Source: JAEUJM01 sp041908445 (GTDB lineage: Bacteria > Actinomycetota > Acidimicrobiia > Acidimicrobiales > DATDAH01). From it: 64,000 bases of DNA. The stretch covers positions 62,001-126,000 of the forward strand of contig JAYRFK010000010.1 of the NCBI GenBank assembly GCA_041908445.1. Direction: 5' to 3'. Shown here piece by piece: positions 8,820 to 18,605 of the stretch. A model generated the notes under the pieces. That model was not told the DNA's origin, searched no databases, and saw only the letters and a list, made by a program, of their open reading frames with translations. The position numbers and the translations under genes are program-made. Each line of letters opens with the position of its first letter. The stretch's first letter is position 1.

Positions 8820-11078
8820 GTGGCGACGGCCGGCTCGGGAAGTGAGGCACCGCCGGCCGGGGCGTCAGCGCGACCGCCGGTGGTCGTGGCCAAGCTGCGG
8901 CGGCCCCGACGGCGCGAGGGCGAGCTCACCCGGCGCCGACTGATCGAGACGCTCGTCGGCGTCGATCGGCCCGTCGTGGCGGTGCGCGCCCCGGCGGGCT
9001 ACGGCAAGACGACGGCCGTGCGCCAGTGGATCGACGCCGACCGGCGCCTCTCGGCCTGGGTGAGCCTCGACGCGGCCGACAACGACCCCGTCCGACTGCT
9101 CCGTCACGTCGTTCGGGCGGTCGACGGCGTCACGCCGGTCTCCGAGGTGGAGGCGTTGCTCGCGCTCGAGCCGCCCCCGCTCGTGGACGTCGTCTCGGCG
9201 TTCGCGACCGCCCTCGACGAGCGCGACCCGATCGTGGTCGTGCTCGACGACGTGCAGGTGCTCGACGAGCCGAGTGTGGTGGGCCTGCTCGACCGGCTGG
9301 TCGGGGCGCTCCCGCCGGGGTCCGCCCTCGCGTTGGTGGGCCGGTCCGTTCCGGCGCTCCTCCTGAGCCGCCGCGTCGCCGGCGACGATGCCCTCGTGCT
9401 CGGTCGTGAGCAGCTGGCCTTCACCGGTCCCGAGCTCCGCTCCGTGGTGGCCGCCACCCTCCCGGGCCTGGCCGACGAGCGGGTCGAGCACCTCTTCGAG
9501 CGCACGGAGGGCTGGCCCGCCGGCGTGCACCTGTCGCTGCTGGCCGCGAAGGCGGCGCCCCGACCCGACGTCGTGCTCACCGACCTGCCGCACCGGGCGG
9601 CCGACCTCGGGGCCTACGTCCACGAGGAGCTGCTCCGACACCTCGACCCGGACCTCGAGGACTTCCTCGTCCGTACGTCCGTCCTCGACCGGCTGTCGCC
9701 AGCGCTCTGCGACTTCGTGCTCGGACGCGGCGACAGCGCGTCCGTCCTGCGCCGGCTCGTCGACTCCGAGAACCTGTTCGTCGTCGCGCACGACGACGAG
9801 CCCGAGTGGCTGCGGTACCACCACCTCTTCGCCGATCTGCTGCTGGTCGAGCTGCGGGCGTCCCGCCCCGACCTCGAGCCCGGGCTGCGGCGGCGCGCGG
9901 CCGAGTGGCACGGGGCCCACGGCGATCCCGACGCCGCGGTGACCCAGGCGCTGGCGGCGGGGGCGCCGGGGCGGGCCGCCGAGCTCGCCTACCGCCACGT
10001 CCACTCCCTGGTGCAGCACGGCTCGATCGGGACCATCGAGCGGTGGCTCCGGGGCTTCGCGCCCGACGAGGCCCATCGCCACCCGCTGCTCATGCTGCTG
10101 CACGGTTGGCTCGCCCTCGGACAGGGTCGGGTGGATGACGTCCGGCGCTGGCTCGACCTCGTCGCCGGCGCGTCCTGGGACGGCCCCCTCCCGGACGGCA
10201 CCCCCTCGCTGGCGGTGGCTCGGGCCAGTCTGGCCATGCTCTACTCCGGCGACGGGGTGAAGCAGACGGCGCGCGACGCCCACCTGGTGCGCGAGGCCGG
10301 ACCGGGCGCGGGACCCTGGTGGAGCACCGCCTGCCTGTTCGAAGCGAACGCCTCGGCTCTGGCCGACCGCGGAGCCGACGCCGTCGCGCTCTACGAGGAC
10401 GCCGAATTCGCCGCCCGCGGCCACCCTGCGACCCACGTCGTGTACCTGTCGCACCTGGCTTGGGCCCGCTTCCGCACCGGCGACGACCGGGGCGGGTTCG
10501 AGGCCGCGTCCGCGGCGTACGCCGGGCTGTGGGCCCACCACCTCGAGGGGTACAACCTGGCGGTCCACGTCCACGCCGTGCACGCGTACGCGGCGGCCCG
10601 TCACGGCCGGCGCGGCGACTACGAGGCGGGGGACGAGCGCACCCACGAGCTCATTGCGACCCTCGGTCCCGCCGTGCCCCGGGCCCAGTGCCAGCTGCGG
10701 CTCGTCCTGGCCGAAGGCGCCCTCCTGCTCGGCGACACCGAGCGCGCCGATGCACTGGTGGCGGCCGCGGAGCCGTTCCTGGCGGCCGAGCCCGACGCCG
10801 TCGTGCTCTGGGACTGGGTCGACGCGCTCACGTCCCGCCTCGCCGAGCGTCGGCGCCGGCAGGGGGCCGTCGATCGCCATCGCCTCACCGACGCCGAGCT
10901 CCGGGTCCTCGCCGAGCTGCCCACCCACCGGTCGCTCGAGGAGATCGGCCGTGCGCTGTACATCTCCCGCAACACCGTCAAGACCCACGCCGTCGCCATC
11001 TACCGCAAGCTCGGCGTGTCGGGTCGGAGCGCCGCAGTCGAGCGGGCCCGCGTCCTCGGACTCGTCGACGCCGGCTGA
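8820..11078 (+). CDS. MalT-like LuxR-family ATP-binding regulator (LAL type)
   Basis: About 752 residues with LAL architecture: an N-terminal STAND/AAA-like NTPase with Walker A APAGYGKTT (about 56-64) and Walker B-like VVVLDDVQVL, a long Ala/Leu-rich helical-repeat middle resembling TPRs, and a C-terminal LuxR helix-turn-helix (LTDAELRVLAEL to ISRNTVKTHAVAIYRKLGV, last 65 residues). Such proteins activate target operons on binding ligand and ATP. GTG codons at 8817 and 8820 are both possible; CATACT at 8808-8813 would suit a leaderless start at 8820. The arylsulfatase gene 132 bp downstream is a candidate target by proximity. Confidence 0.85.
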   Translation: MATAGSGSEAPPAGASARPPVVVAKLRRPRRREGELTRRRLIETLVGVDRPVVAVRAPAGYGKTTAVRQWIDADRRLSAWVSLDAADNDPVRLLRHVVRAVDGVTPVSEVEALLALEPPPLVDVVSAFATALDERDPIVVVLDDVQVLDEPSVVGLLDRLVGALPPGSALALVGRSVPALLLSRRVAGDDALVLGREQLAFTGPELRSVVAATLPGLADERVEHLFERTEGWPAGVHLSLLAAKAAPRPDVVLTDLPHRAADLGAYVHEELLRHLDPDLEDFLVRTSVLDRLSPALCDFVLGRGDSASVLRRLVDSENLFVVAHDDEPEWLRYHHLFADLLLVELRASRPDLEPGLRRRAAEWHGAHGDPDAAVTQALAAGAPGRAAELAYRHVHSLVQHGSIGTIERWLRGFAPDEAHRHPLLMLLHGWLALGQGRVDDVRRWLDLVAGASWDGPLPDGTPSLAVARASLAMLYSGDGVKQTARDAHLVREAGPGAGPWWSTACLFEANASALADRGADAVALYEDAEFAARGHPATHVVYLSHLAWARFRTGDDRGGFEAASAAYAGLWAHHLEGYNLAVHVHAVHAYAAARHGRRGDYEAGDERTHELIATLGPAVPRAQCQLRLVLAEGALLLGDTERADALVAAAEPFLAAEPDAVVLWDWVDALTSRLAERRRRQGAVDRHRLTDAELRVLAELPTHRSLEEIGRALYISRNTVKTHAVAIYRKLGVSGRSAAVERARVLGLVDAG

Positions 11079-11091
11079 TCCGCCGCCGGCG

Positions 11092-11120
11092 ACCACCCGA
11101 TGCGGGCGACGACGGGTGGT
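11092..11120. terminator. Inverted repeat after LuxR gene
   Basis: ACCACCCG (11092-11099) pairs with CGGGTGGT (11113-11120) across 13 nt, starting 13 bp after the LuxR stop codon. There is no U-tract. It could be a weak terminator or an operator for the arylsulfatase; a further 10 bp palindrome (CACCATGGTG) lies at 11132-11141. Confidence 0.3.
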
Positions 11121-11210
11121 GCGATCGGATGCACCATGGTGGAGGTCCACCCCCGGGACGATGGTCGGGCGGCCCATCCCACGTCCCGGCCCGACGAGAA
11201 GAGGTCATCG

Positions 11211-13562
11211 ATGGCACCGCGCTTCAACGGACGGATCGAGCTGGACGTCCGTGACTCCGAGCCGGACTGGGCCCCCTTCCTGGCGCCGAGGGCGCCGGAG
11301 GGCGCCCCGAACGTGTTGCTGCTGGCCTGGGACGACCTGGGCTTCGCCACCATGGACATCTACGGCGGCCCGGTGCAGTGCCCCAACATGGCTCGCATCG
11401 CCGAGCGAGGCGTGGTCTTCTCCAACTTCCACACCACCGCGCTCTGCTCGCCGACCCGGGCCTCGCTGCTGACCGGGCGCAACGCGACCACCAACGGCAT
11501 GGCGACCATCGCCGAGTTCGCGTCGGGCTTCCCCGGGATCTCCACCCGCATCCCCTTCGAGTCGGGCTTCATCTCCGAGGTGCTCGCCGAGCAGGGCTAC
11601 AACACCTACTGCGTCGGCAAGTGGCACCTCACCCCCGGCGAGGAGGTCAACGCCGCCGCGTTCAAGGGACGGTGGCCGCTCGGTCGGGGCTTCGAGCGCT
11701 TCTACGGCTGGCTCGGCGGCGAGACCAACTCGTACTACCCCGACCTCGTCAGCGACAACCACCAGATCGAGCCGCCGGGCCGACCGGAGGACGGCTACCA
11801 CCTGGCCGACGACCTGGCCGACAAGGCGGTGCAGCTGATCCGCGACGCCAAGGTCATCGACCCCGACAAGCCCTTCTTCATGTACCTGGCGCCGCAGGCC
11901 GGCCATGCCCCCCACCTGGTGCCGCTGGAGTGGGCCGACCGCTACCGGGGCGTGTTCGACGAGGGCTACGAGGCCATCCGCGAGGGCATCCTCGCCCGCC
12001 AGATCGAGCTGGGGCTGCTGCCCGAGGGCACCGAGCTCTCGCCCATCAACCCGCACGGCGAGCCCGACCGCACCGGCCCGGACGGCCAGCCGTGGCCGCT
12101 GCTCGACACGGTCCGGCCCTGGGACACGCTCACCGACGACGAGCAACGCATGTTCATCCGCATGGCCGAGGTGTTCGCCGGCTACATCTCGTACTACGAC
12201 GACCGCCTCGGGCGGGTGCTCGACTACTTGGAGGAGTCGGGCCAGCTCGACGACACGCTCATCATCGTCTGCTCGGACAACGGCGCCAGCGGCGAGGGCG
12301 GCCCGAACGGCTCGTTCAACGAGTGGCGCTTCTTCAACGGCGTGGCCGACACCGTCGAGACCACGATGCCGCACCTCGACGAGCTGGGCACGCGGGCGTC
12401 GAACAACCACTACAACACCGGGTGGGCCTGGGCCCTCGACACCCCCTTCCCCTACTGGAAGCGCTGGGCCGGTGAGGAGGGCGGCACCGCCGACATGCTC
12501 GTCGTCTCGTGGCCGGCCAGGATCGCCCCGTCGACCGAGGTGCGCCACCAGTACGTGCACGCGGTCGACGTGGTCCCCACGGTCTACGACCTGCTCGGCA
12601 TCGAGCCGCCCGAGGTGCTCAGGGGCTACGTCCAGCACCCCATCGAGGGCGAGAGCTTCGCCGCCGCGCTCACCGACAACTCGGCATCCGGCAAGCGGAC
12701 GCAGTTCTACACGATGCTCGGCCAGCGGGCCCTGTACCACGAGGGCTGGCTGGCCACGACCGTGCACCCGCCGCTGTCGGGCTGGGGCAACTTCATGGCG
12801 GACGAGTGGGAGCTGTTCGACCTGGCCAACGACCGGTCCCAGTCCCGGAACGTGGCCGCCGATCACCCGGACCGGCTCGAGCTGATGAAGGGCCTGTGGT
12901 TCTACTACGCCGGCCTCTACAACGGCCTGCCCCTCGACGACCGCAGCGCCATCGAGCAGGTGCTGGCCGAGCGGCCGCACGGCGCACCCGATCGCCCGCA
13001 GTACGTCTTCTACCCGGGCACGTCGGACGTCCCGGAGTCGGCCGGCCCCATGATCCCCGGCCGGTCGTACGCCGTCGCTGCAGGGGTCGAGGTCGAGGAC
13101 GGCGCCGAGGGCGTGATCTTCGCCCACGGCGGCGTGCCGGGCGGCCACGCGCTCTACGTGAAGGACGACCTGCTGCACTACACGTTCAACTGGGTGGGCA
13201 CCGTCCAGCAGGACGTGGTGGCGTCCTCACCCCTCGCCCCGGGCGCCCACACGGTCGTGGCCGAGTTCCAGGCCGCCGGGCCGAACGACGACCCCGCCCA
13301 GCCGGGAGCGAAGGGCACGCTCACGCTCTACGTGGACGACGCCGCGGTCGGCTCCGGCGAGATCGTGACCCAGCCGGGCTACTTCTGCCTGACCGGGGAC
13401 GGCATCTCCGTGGGTCGCGACAGCGGCTCCGCGGTGTCGCCGAACTACGCCGCACCGTTCCCCTTCACCGGTGGCACCATCGACAAGGTCGTCGTGGACG
13501 TGTCCGGCGAGCGCTACCTCGACCACGAGGCCACGGTCCGCGGCTGGTTCCTGATCGACTGA
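11211..13562 (+). CDS. Arylsulfatase (formylglycine type)
   Basis: A 783-residue sulfatase hydrolysing sulfate esters. The metal-binding Asp pair is in LLLAWDDLGF (residues 41-42). The activation signature CSPTRASLLTGR begins at Cys79, the residue that formylglycine-generating enzyme converts. GKWHL follows, then LIIVCSDNGASGEGG. The length and the C-terminal beta-rich domain (about 620-783) resemble the large AtsA-type enzymes of actinobacteria and Pseudomonas. The ATG at 11211 is preceded by AGAGG; a frame extension to 11100 is unlikely. There is no signal peptide, so a cytoplasmic location is probable. No formylglycine-generating enzyme is in the window. Confidence 0.9.
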   Translation: MAPRFNGRIELDVRDSEPDWAPFLAPRAPEGAPNVLLLAWDDLGFATMDIYGGPVQCPNMARIAERGVVFSNFHTTALCSPTRASLLTGRNATTNGMATIAEFASGFPGISTRIPFESGFISEVLAEQGYNTYCVGKWHLTPGEEVNAAAFKGRWPLGRGFERFYGWLGGETNSYYPDLVSDNHQIEPPGRPEDGYHLADDLADKAVQLIRDAKVIDPDKPFFMYLAPQAGHAPHLVPLEWADRYRGVFDEGYEAIREGILARQIELGLLPEGTELSPINPHGEPDRTGPDGQPWPLLDTVRPWDTLTDDEQRMFIRMAEVFAGYISYYDDRLGRVLDYLEESGQLDDTLIIVCSDNGASGEGGPNGSFNEWRFFNGVADTVETTMPHLDELGTRASNNHYNTGWAWALDTPFPYWKRWAGEEGGTADMLVVSWPARIAPSTEVRHQYVHAVDVVPTVYDLLGIEPPEVLRGYVQHPIEGESFAAALTDNSASGKRTQFYTMLGQRALYHEGWLATTVHPPLSGWGNFMADEWELFDLANDRSQSRNVAADHPDRLELMKGLWFYYAGLYNGLPLDDRSAIEQVLAERPHGAPDRPQYVFYPGTSDVPESAGPMIPGRSYAVAAGVEVEDGAEGVIFAHGGVPGGHALYVKDDLLHYTFNWVGTVQQDVVASSPLAPGAHTVVAEFQAAGPNDDPAQPGAKGTLTLYVDDAAVGSGEIVTQPGYFCLTGDGISVGRDSGSAVSPNYAAPFPFTGGTIDKVVVDVSGERYLDHEATVRGWFLID

Positions 13563-13617
13563 CCGACTGATCGACTGCCGCTCGGACCGGTGACGGCGGG
13601 CACGCCATGATCTCGGC

Positions 13618-14913
13618 GTGACCGCCGCCACCGTCGCCGCGCTGGGCGCCCTCATCTTCGGGTGGGCCGTCCTCTCGGGCGCGCTCGCCCGCCACAACGT
13701 GACGGGGCCACTGGTGTTCACCGCCGCCGGCTACCTCCTCGGCAACGGCGACTGGGGCGTGCTCACCATCGACGTGGACAACGCGGTCATCCACGGGGTG
13801 GCCGAGGCCGCCCTCGCCCTGGTGCTGTTCTCCGACGCGTCCCGGATCAACAGCGCCAAGCTCCGCCGCGACCTCGGGGTCCCGTTGCGGCTGCTCGCCA
13901 TCGGGCTCCCGCTCACGATCCTCGCTGGCACGCTGCTCGCCGGCGTCGCCTTCGGCGGCCTCGCCGGCGGCGTCGCGCTGCTCGTCGGTGCGTCCTTGGC
14001 GCCCACCGACGCCGCGCTCAGCGCCGCGGTCATCGAGGACGACCGCGTCCCGCTGCGGCTGCGACGGGCCCTCAACGTGGAGAGCGGGCTCAACGACGGC
14101 ATCGCCACCCCGGTGGTGACCCTCGGGCTGGCGGCGGCCTCGGCCACCCTGGTCGGCGCCACCCAGACCGACGGGTACCAGCTCACGAGCGCCGCCCGGG
14201 AGCTCGGCTCCGGCGCGATCGTCGGTGCCGCCGCCGGGCTGCTGGGCGCCCTCGCCGTCAACCGGGCGGCGCAGCGGGACTGGGTCGCCCCGGGCGGTCG
14301 GCGGTTGGCCGCCTTCGGGCTGGCGGTCGCCGCGTTCACCCTCGCCCGGGCCGTCGAGGGCAACGGGTTCATCGCCGCCTTCGTCGCCGGCCTCGCCTTC
14401 GGGGCCCTGCTCGACCGGGCCCACACCGACCTCGAGGAGTCGGCCGAGCTCCCCGAGCTGGGGGGCGAGCTGCTCGGCCTCGTCGTGTGGTTCCTGTTCG
14501 GGGCCGCCCTCGTGCCCGTGGCGGTCTCGGCGGTCGACGTCTCGATGGGGCTCTACGCCGTGGCCAGCCTCACCGTCGTGCGCATGCTCCCGGTGGCCGT
14601 CGCGTTGGTGCGGTCGGGCCTGGACCGCAACAGCGTGGTGTTCCTGGCGTGGTTCGGCCCGCGCGGCCTCGCCTCGGTGGTCTTCGCCGTGCTCGCCCTG
14701 GAGGAGCTCGGTGAGGGCAACGCGGTGACCGACCGCGCCATCGGCGCCATCGTGTTGACGGTCCTGCTCAGCGTGATCCTGCACGGGGTCACCGCCGGAC
14801 CGGGTGCGCGGGCCTACGTCCGGCACGAGCACCAGGTGGCCGAGCCACCGCTCGAGGCCCCCCGGGCCCGTCGCCTCTACTTCCGCCGACCGAGGCCCCC
14901 GCATCCGCGTTGA
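13618..14913 (+). CDS. CPA1-family cation/proton antiporter (NhaP-like)
   Basis: A 431-residue integral membrane antiporter with about 12 hydrophobic segments. CPA1 hallmarks are visible: ASLAPTDAALS (about 126-137) and the ion-binding ND pair in NVESGLNDGIATP (N159-D160, after E155). WFGPRGLASVVFAV near residue 345 is also typical. It probably exchanges Na+ or K+ for H+ in pH or salt homeostasis. The start is the GTG at 13618, 55 bp after the sulfatase. The gene stands alone between the sulfatase and a convergent membrane-protein gene. Ion specificity cannot be told. Confidence 0.87.
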   Translation: MTAATVAALGALIFGWAVLSGALARHNVTGPLVFTAAGYLLGNGDWGVLTIDVDNAVIHGVAEAALALVLFSDASRINSAKLRRDLGVPLRLLAIGLPLTILAGTLLAGVAFGGLAGGVALLVGASLAPTDAALSAAVIEDDRVPLRLRRALNVESGLNDGIATPVVTLGLAAASATLVGATQTDGYQLTSAARELGSGAIVGAAAGLLGALAVNRAAQRDWVAPGGRRLAAFGLAVAAFTLARAVEGNGFIAAFVAGLAFGALLDRAHTDLEESAELPELGGELLGLVVWFLFGAALVPVAVSAVDVSMGLYAVASLTVVRMLPVAVALVRSGLDRNSVVFLAWFGPRGLASVVFAVLALEELGEGNAVTDRAIGAIVLTVLLSVILHGVTAGPGARAYVRHEHQVAEPPLEAPRARRLYFRRPRPPHPR

Positions 14914-14970
14914 GGCGATCGATCGGCGCCACCGGGCGAGCGCCGTCGCCTTCACCCATCGGTCCGCCAC

Positions 14971-16716
14971 TCAGTGGAAGGTGGCGCCGACGACCTCCCG
15001 GAGGTGCCGGCCGGCCTCGACCGGGCCGGTGTCGGCGCGGTCGAGGGCCATGCCGGCGCCCAGCAGGAGGGCGCCGCCGAGCGCTAGCCAGCCCCAGGTG
15101 GGCACGCCGGCGGTCACGGCGACCGTCTCGTACACGGTCAGCGCGACGAGCAGCGCGGCGCCGGTCACGAGCGGGCCGAGGGCGCGCTGGCGCCCGCCGA
15201 CGAGCACGGCCAGCACCCCGACGGCGCCGGCCACCACCCCGTGAACGGCGGCACCGCCGTCCACCCGCTCGGACAGCGCCGCCACGCCGAGGAGGGCCAG
15301 GGGTGGGGTGAGGGTGAACCAGGACGACGTGGACCGACGACGCTCGGCCAGGAGGCCGACCACGCCCAGGCCCGCCACGACCGGGACGACGAGGGCGTCG
15401 GCGGCGTCGATGGCCGCCTGGTCGAGGTGCCACCAGTAGCCGACCGCCATGGTGGTGCCGCCGACCCCGGCGGCCAGTGGGGCGCCCCAGAGCAGCGCGG
15501 CCAGGACGAGCAGACCGCCGACGACGAGCAGGGCGGTCGCGCCCGTCGACGGCTCACCCACGGCGAGCACCGTGCCCGTCGCCGCCAGCGCCGCGGCCAC
15601 CGCACCCGCCGGCGGTGCCCAGCGGCGGGGGAGCCGGGTGGCGGCGACCAGTGGGGCCACCGCGGTGCCCAGGGTGACCAGGCCCGCGACCTCGACCGTC
15701 GCGCCGAGCGCGAGCGCGGCTGAGGCGACGGCGACGGGTGCCGCCACCGCGTCGAGCCCGGCGAGCGCCGGCTGGCGCAGGCGTAGCGCCTCGGCCAGGA
15801 CGAGCAGCGTGAGCAGCCCGGCGAACCCGGCGGTGAACCACGGGTGCTCGGCCACCAGCCCGAGGGCGGACGGCAGCAGCAGCACCGAGGCGACCCGTGG
15901 GAGCGCGCCGAGGGCGGGCGTCCGGTCCGAGTGGGTGCGATCGAGGGCGACGCCGAGCACCCACGCGATGGTGAGCAGCGCGACCAGGGTGGTCCGGAGG
16001 CCGACGTCGACCGACACGGCCGCGCCCACCACGGCGGGGACCAGCACCGCCAGCAGGGCGAGGGGCAGCGTCGCCTCGACGACCCAGTCGGCGCGCCGGC
16101 TGGCGCGCACGGCGCCGAGCGCGCACCAGGCCGTGACCACGCTGCCGGGCAGCACCAGCAGGAGCACCCAGCCGTCGGCGAACCACCCGACGCCCGTCGC
16201 CGCCACCACGGTCCCGACGACGGCGCCCGCTCCGAGCACGGGCGAGCGCTCGAGGCGGGCGGCGATGCCGAGCACGACCGCGGCCACCATTCCGGTGACC
16301 GTGAGCACCACCTCCGTGGCGGCGCCGCTGCGGACGAGCAGGGCCGCCACGTCGACGGGCACGAGGAAGGCGCCCAGGTGGAAGACCGCGGTGGCGGTGG
16401 ACGGGAAGGTCCGCCGCCCGAGGCGGCCCGCGGCGAGCAGGATCGCGGTGCACCCGCCGACGATCGCCACCTTCACGCTCTCGGGCAGCTGACCCCACCG
16501 CACCGCGACGAACACCACGGCCGCGGCGAAGAGGAGGAACGCGCCCGTCGCCGCGACGAGCAGGGCGCCCGCGCGCCCGCCGCCATCGTCAACCGAGGCC
16601 GCCGCCGGCGGGGGCGACGGGGTCGGGGAGGTGGCGCCGGGCGGCGGAGGGAGAACCGGAGGGACGGTCGGTGCAGGCATGGCCTGACGATGCGCGTCGT
16701 GGGGCTCCGCGACCAT
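14971..16716 (-). CDS. Multi-pass membrane protein of unknown function
   Basis: A 581-residue protein: a Pro-rich N-terminal region (about 1-45), then roughly 16 or more Ala/Val/Leu-rich hydrophobic segments with short loops to the C-terminus. No catalytic motif is seen. Fragments such as FVAVRWGQLPESVKVAIVGG resemble actinobacterial SCO-type membrane proteins and DUF2157-like proteins, but I do not name a family. The ATG at 16716 is used; an ATG at 16680 is possible. It lies 48 bp behind the two-component genes in the same orientation and could belong to their transcription unit. Confidence 0.7.
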   Translation of the reverse strand: MVAEPHDAHRQAMPAPTVPPVLPPPPGATSPTPSPPPAAASVDDGGGRAGALLVAATGAFLLFAAAVVFVAVRWGQLPESVKVAIVGGCTAILLAAGRLGRRTFPSTATAVFHLGAFLVPVDVAALLVRSGAATEVVLTVTGMVAAVVLGIAARLERSPVLGAGAVVGTVVAATGVGWFADGWVLLLVLPGSVVTAWCALGAVRASRRADWVVEATLPLALLAVLVPAVVGAAVSVDVGLRTTLVALLTIAWVLGVALDRTHSDRTPALGALPRVASVLLLPSALGLVAEHPWFTAGFAGLLTLLVLAEALRLRQPALAGLDAVAAPVAVASAALALGATVEVAGLVTLGTAVAPLVAATRLPRRWAPPAGAVAAALAATGTVLAVGEPSTGATALLVVGGLLVLAALLWGAPLAAGVGGTTMAVGYWWHLDQAAIDAADALVVPVVAGLGVVGLLAERRRSTSSWFTLTPPLALLGVAALSERVDGGAAVHGVVAGAVGVLAVLVGGRQRALGPLVTGAALLVALTVYETVAVTAGVPTWGWLALGGALLLGAGMALDRADTGPVEAGRHLREVVGATFH

Positions 16717-16764
16717 CGGGGGAACCCCCCAAAGCCGCCTGGGGGGGCCGGTGGGGTCGTCGCG

Positions 16765-17451
16765 TCAGTCGATGCCGTGCTCGACCGCGAAGCGCACCAG
16801 TTCCTGCCGGCGGTTGAGGTGGAGCTTGGCGAGGATGTTGCGCACGTGGTTCTCGACCGTCTTCGGGGAGATGTGCAGCTCCTCGCCGATCTCCTTGTAC
16901 GTGTGGCCCCGGGCGACGTGCTGGAGCACCTCGCGCTCTCGGTCCGACAGCGCCTCGGTGGGCCCGCTGGCCTTCGACAGGCGCCGGAACTCGCCGAGGA
17001 CCAGCGATGCCAGCTGCGGCGAGAACACCGGCTCGCCCTGCGCCGCCCGCCACAAAGCCCGGCGCAGTTCGTCGGGCGGCGTCGACTTCACCAGGTAGCC
17101 CACCGCCCCGGCGGCGACCGCGTCGAGCAGGTCGCGCTCGGCCTCGGACACCGTGAGCATCACGATGCGGCTCTCCTCGCCACAGGTGCGCACCACGTGG
17201 AGGCCGCCGCCGGCGCCCATGTGCAGGTCGCAGAGCACGAGGTCGGGCCGCTCGCGGCGGATGACGGTCACCGCCTCGGCGCCGTCGCCCGCCTCACCCA
17301 CGACCCGGAAGTTCTCCCCGAGGTCGGCGCGCAGTCCCGAGCGCCAGATGGGATGGTCGTCGGCCACGACGACGCGGACCGGACCGAGCGCGCCGCGACG
17401 CTCGGGTACCGGTCCTGGCTCGGCCATGGCCCCGATTGAACCAGCCCTCAC
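16765..17451 (-). CDS. NarL/FixJ-type response regulator
   Basis: A 228-residue two-component regulator. The receiver domain has the acidic pair D31-D32 (VVADDHPIW), phospho-acceptor D75 (LVLCDLHMG) and the Lys of YLVKSTPPDEL. A LuxR-type helix-turn-helix (about 163-228: LSDREREVLQHVARG to ISPKTVENHVRNILAKL) follows. The GTG at 17451 overlaps the kinase stop codon as GTGA, a usual sign of coupled translation; the ATG at 17427 is an alternative start. Its partner is the kinase encoded just upstream. The target genes are unknown. Confidence 0.9.
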   Translation of the reverse strand: MRAGSIGAMAEPGPVPERRGALGPVRVVVADDHPIWRSGLRADLGENFRVVGEAGDGAEAVTVIRRERPDLVLCDLHMGAGGGLHVVRTCGEESRIVMLTVSEAERDLLDAVAAGAVGYLVKSTPPDELRRALWRAAQGEPVFSPQLASLVLGEFRRLSKASGPTEALSDREREVLQHVARGHTYKEIGEELHISPKTVENHVRNILAKLHLNRRQELVRFAVEHGID

Positions 17452-18554
17452 CGGCCGGCGGGCGCCCAGAGGCGGATCTCGGCCCCGCGACCCGGTCGGC
17501 CGTCCACCTCGACCCGGCCGCCGACATCGGCCAGGCGGGCCCGGATCGACCGGGTGATCCCGGTGCCCTCGACGGTCGCCGTCGGGTCGAAGCCAGGACC
17601 GTCGTCCTTGACCGAGCAGAAGACCTCGTCGCCCGCGGGGCCCTCCGCCGGCTCGGCGTAGACGACCACCCGCGGGGCGCCGCCGTGGCGGCCGGCGTTG
17701 GCCAGGGCCTCGCCCGCCGCCCCGGCGAGGGCGGTGACCACTGCGGGCGACGGCTCGGGGAGATCGTCGGCGAGCACGACCTCGGCGCGCCCGCCGTAGC
17801 GGCGCTCGTAGCGCGCCGCCGCCGCCCGAAGGGCCACGGCCAGCCCCTCGGGCGTGGCGCTGCGGCCGGCGAGGAAGTCGCGGAGCTCGCGCTCCTGCTC
17901 GCGGGCCAGGCGGGCGAGGTCGGGGTCGTCGCTGCGTCGTTGCACCACCGCGAGCGTCTGGAGGACGCCGTCGTGGAGGGTGGCGGCGACCTCGGCCCTG
18001 GCCTCGGCGAGGGCGATGTCGCGCTCGGCGGCGCGCAGGCGGGCGGCGGCGAACCCGGCGGCGCCGCCGGCCAGGGCGTAGAGCACGATCGTCGACACGG
18101 CCGACAGGGTGCGGCCGTCGGTCCAGGCCCCGCCGGCCACCAGGTCGCCCCCGAGCCGGGCCAGGCCGACCACGACGCCGCTCGCGGCGCCGGCCAGCGA
18201 CCCGCCGGCGATGCCCGCCGACAGGATCCCCGCCAGCGGCCAGGCCGAGCCGAGCGACTGGGAGTGCCCGTCGGCGTACGCGATGGGGTCGGCGACCGAG
18301 AGGCCGACCGCCACGACCAGCTCGGTGGCCACCACCGCCGGGCGGAGCAGGCGCTCGGGATCCGAGCGCAGCAGCACCGTGTCGGCCACGGTGACGAGCA
18401 GCGCCGCGGCCACCAGCACGAGGGCCACCTCCGGCCGCTCGAGCTCGTCACGGTCGACGACCACCACCACGGCCATCCACGCCCACGCCGCCCATCGGTA
18501 CGCGGTGACGCCCGTGAGCATCCCCGTCGTCAGCGACGACCCCGACGCGTCCAC
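17448..18554 (-). CDS. Sensor histidine kinase (HisKA_3 / NarL-partner type)
   Basis: A 368-residue membrane kinase. About five or six hydrophobic segments (20-170) form a sensor region with no large extracellular domain. The HisKA_3 dimerisation domain follows, with phospho-acceptor His194 in ATLHDGVLQTL. The C-terminal ATPase domain has the N-box GEALANAGRHGG and a G-box DDGPGFDP. The GTG start at 18554 is preceded by TAGCGT seven nt away, so the pair probably has its own leaderless promoter although the prenyl synthase gene ends only 51 bp upstream. The signal sensed is unknown; the intramembrane-sensing layout suggests envelope or membrane stress. Confidence 0.88.
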   Translation of the reverse strand: MDASGSSLTTGMLTGVTAYRWAAWAWMAVVVVVDRDELERPEVALVLVAAALLVTVADTVLLRSDPERLLRPAVVATELVVAVGLSVADPIAYADGHSQSLGSAWPLAGILSAGIAGGSLAGAASGVVVGLARLGGDLVAGGAWTDGRTLSAVSTIVLYALAGGAAGFAAARLRAAERDIALAEARAEVAATLHDGVLQTLAVVQRRSDDPDLARLAREQERELRDFLAGRSATPEGLAVALRAAAARYERRYGGRAEVVLADDLPEPSPAVVTALAGAAGEALANAGRHGGAPRVVVYAEPAEGPAGDEVFCSVKDDGPGFDPTATVEGTGITRSIRARLADVGGRVEVDGRPGRGAEIRLWAPAGR

Positions 18555-18561
18555 GGTGCCG

Positions 18562-18567
18562 ACGCTA
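18562..18567 (-). promoter_or_regulatory. Candidate -10 element, leaderless histidine kinase
   Basis: TAGCGT on the minus strand ends seven nt before the GTG at 18554, with no Shine-Dalgarno sequence between. Confidence 0.45.
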
Positions 18568-18605
18568 CGCCGGACGAGCGCCGAGGGGTGCGCCCCGAGG
18601 GGTGA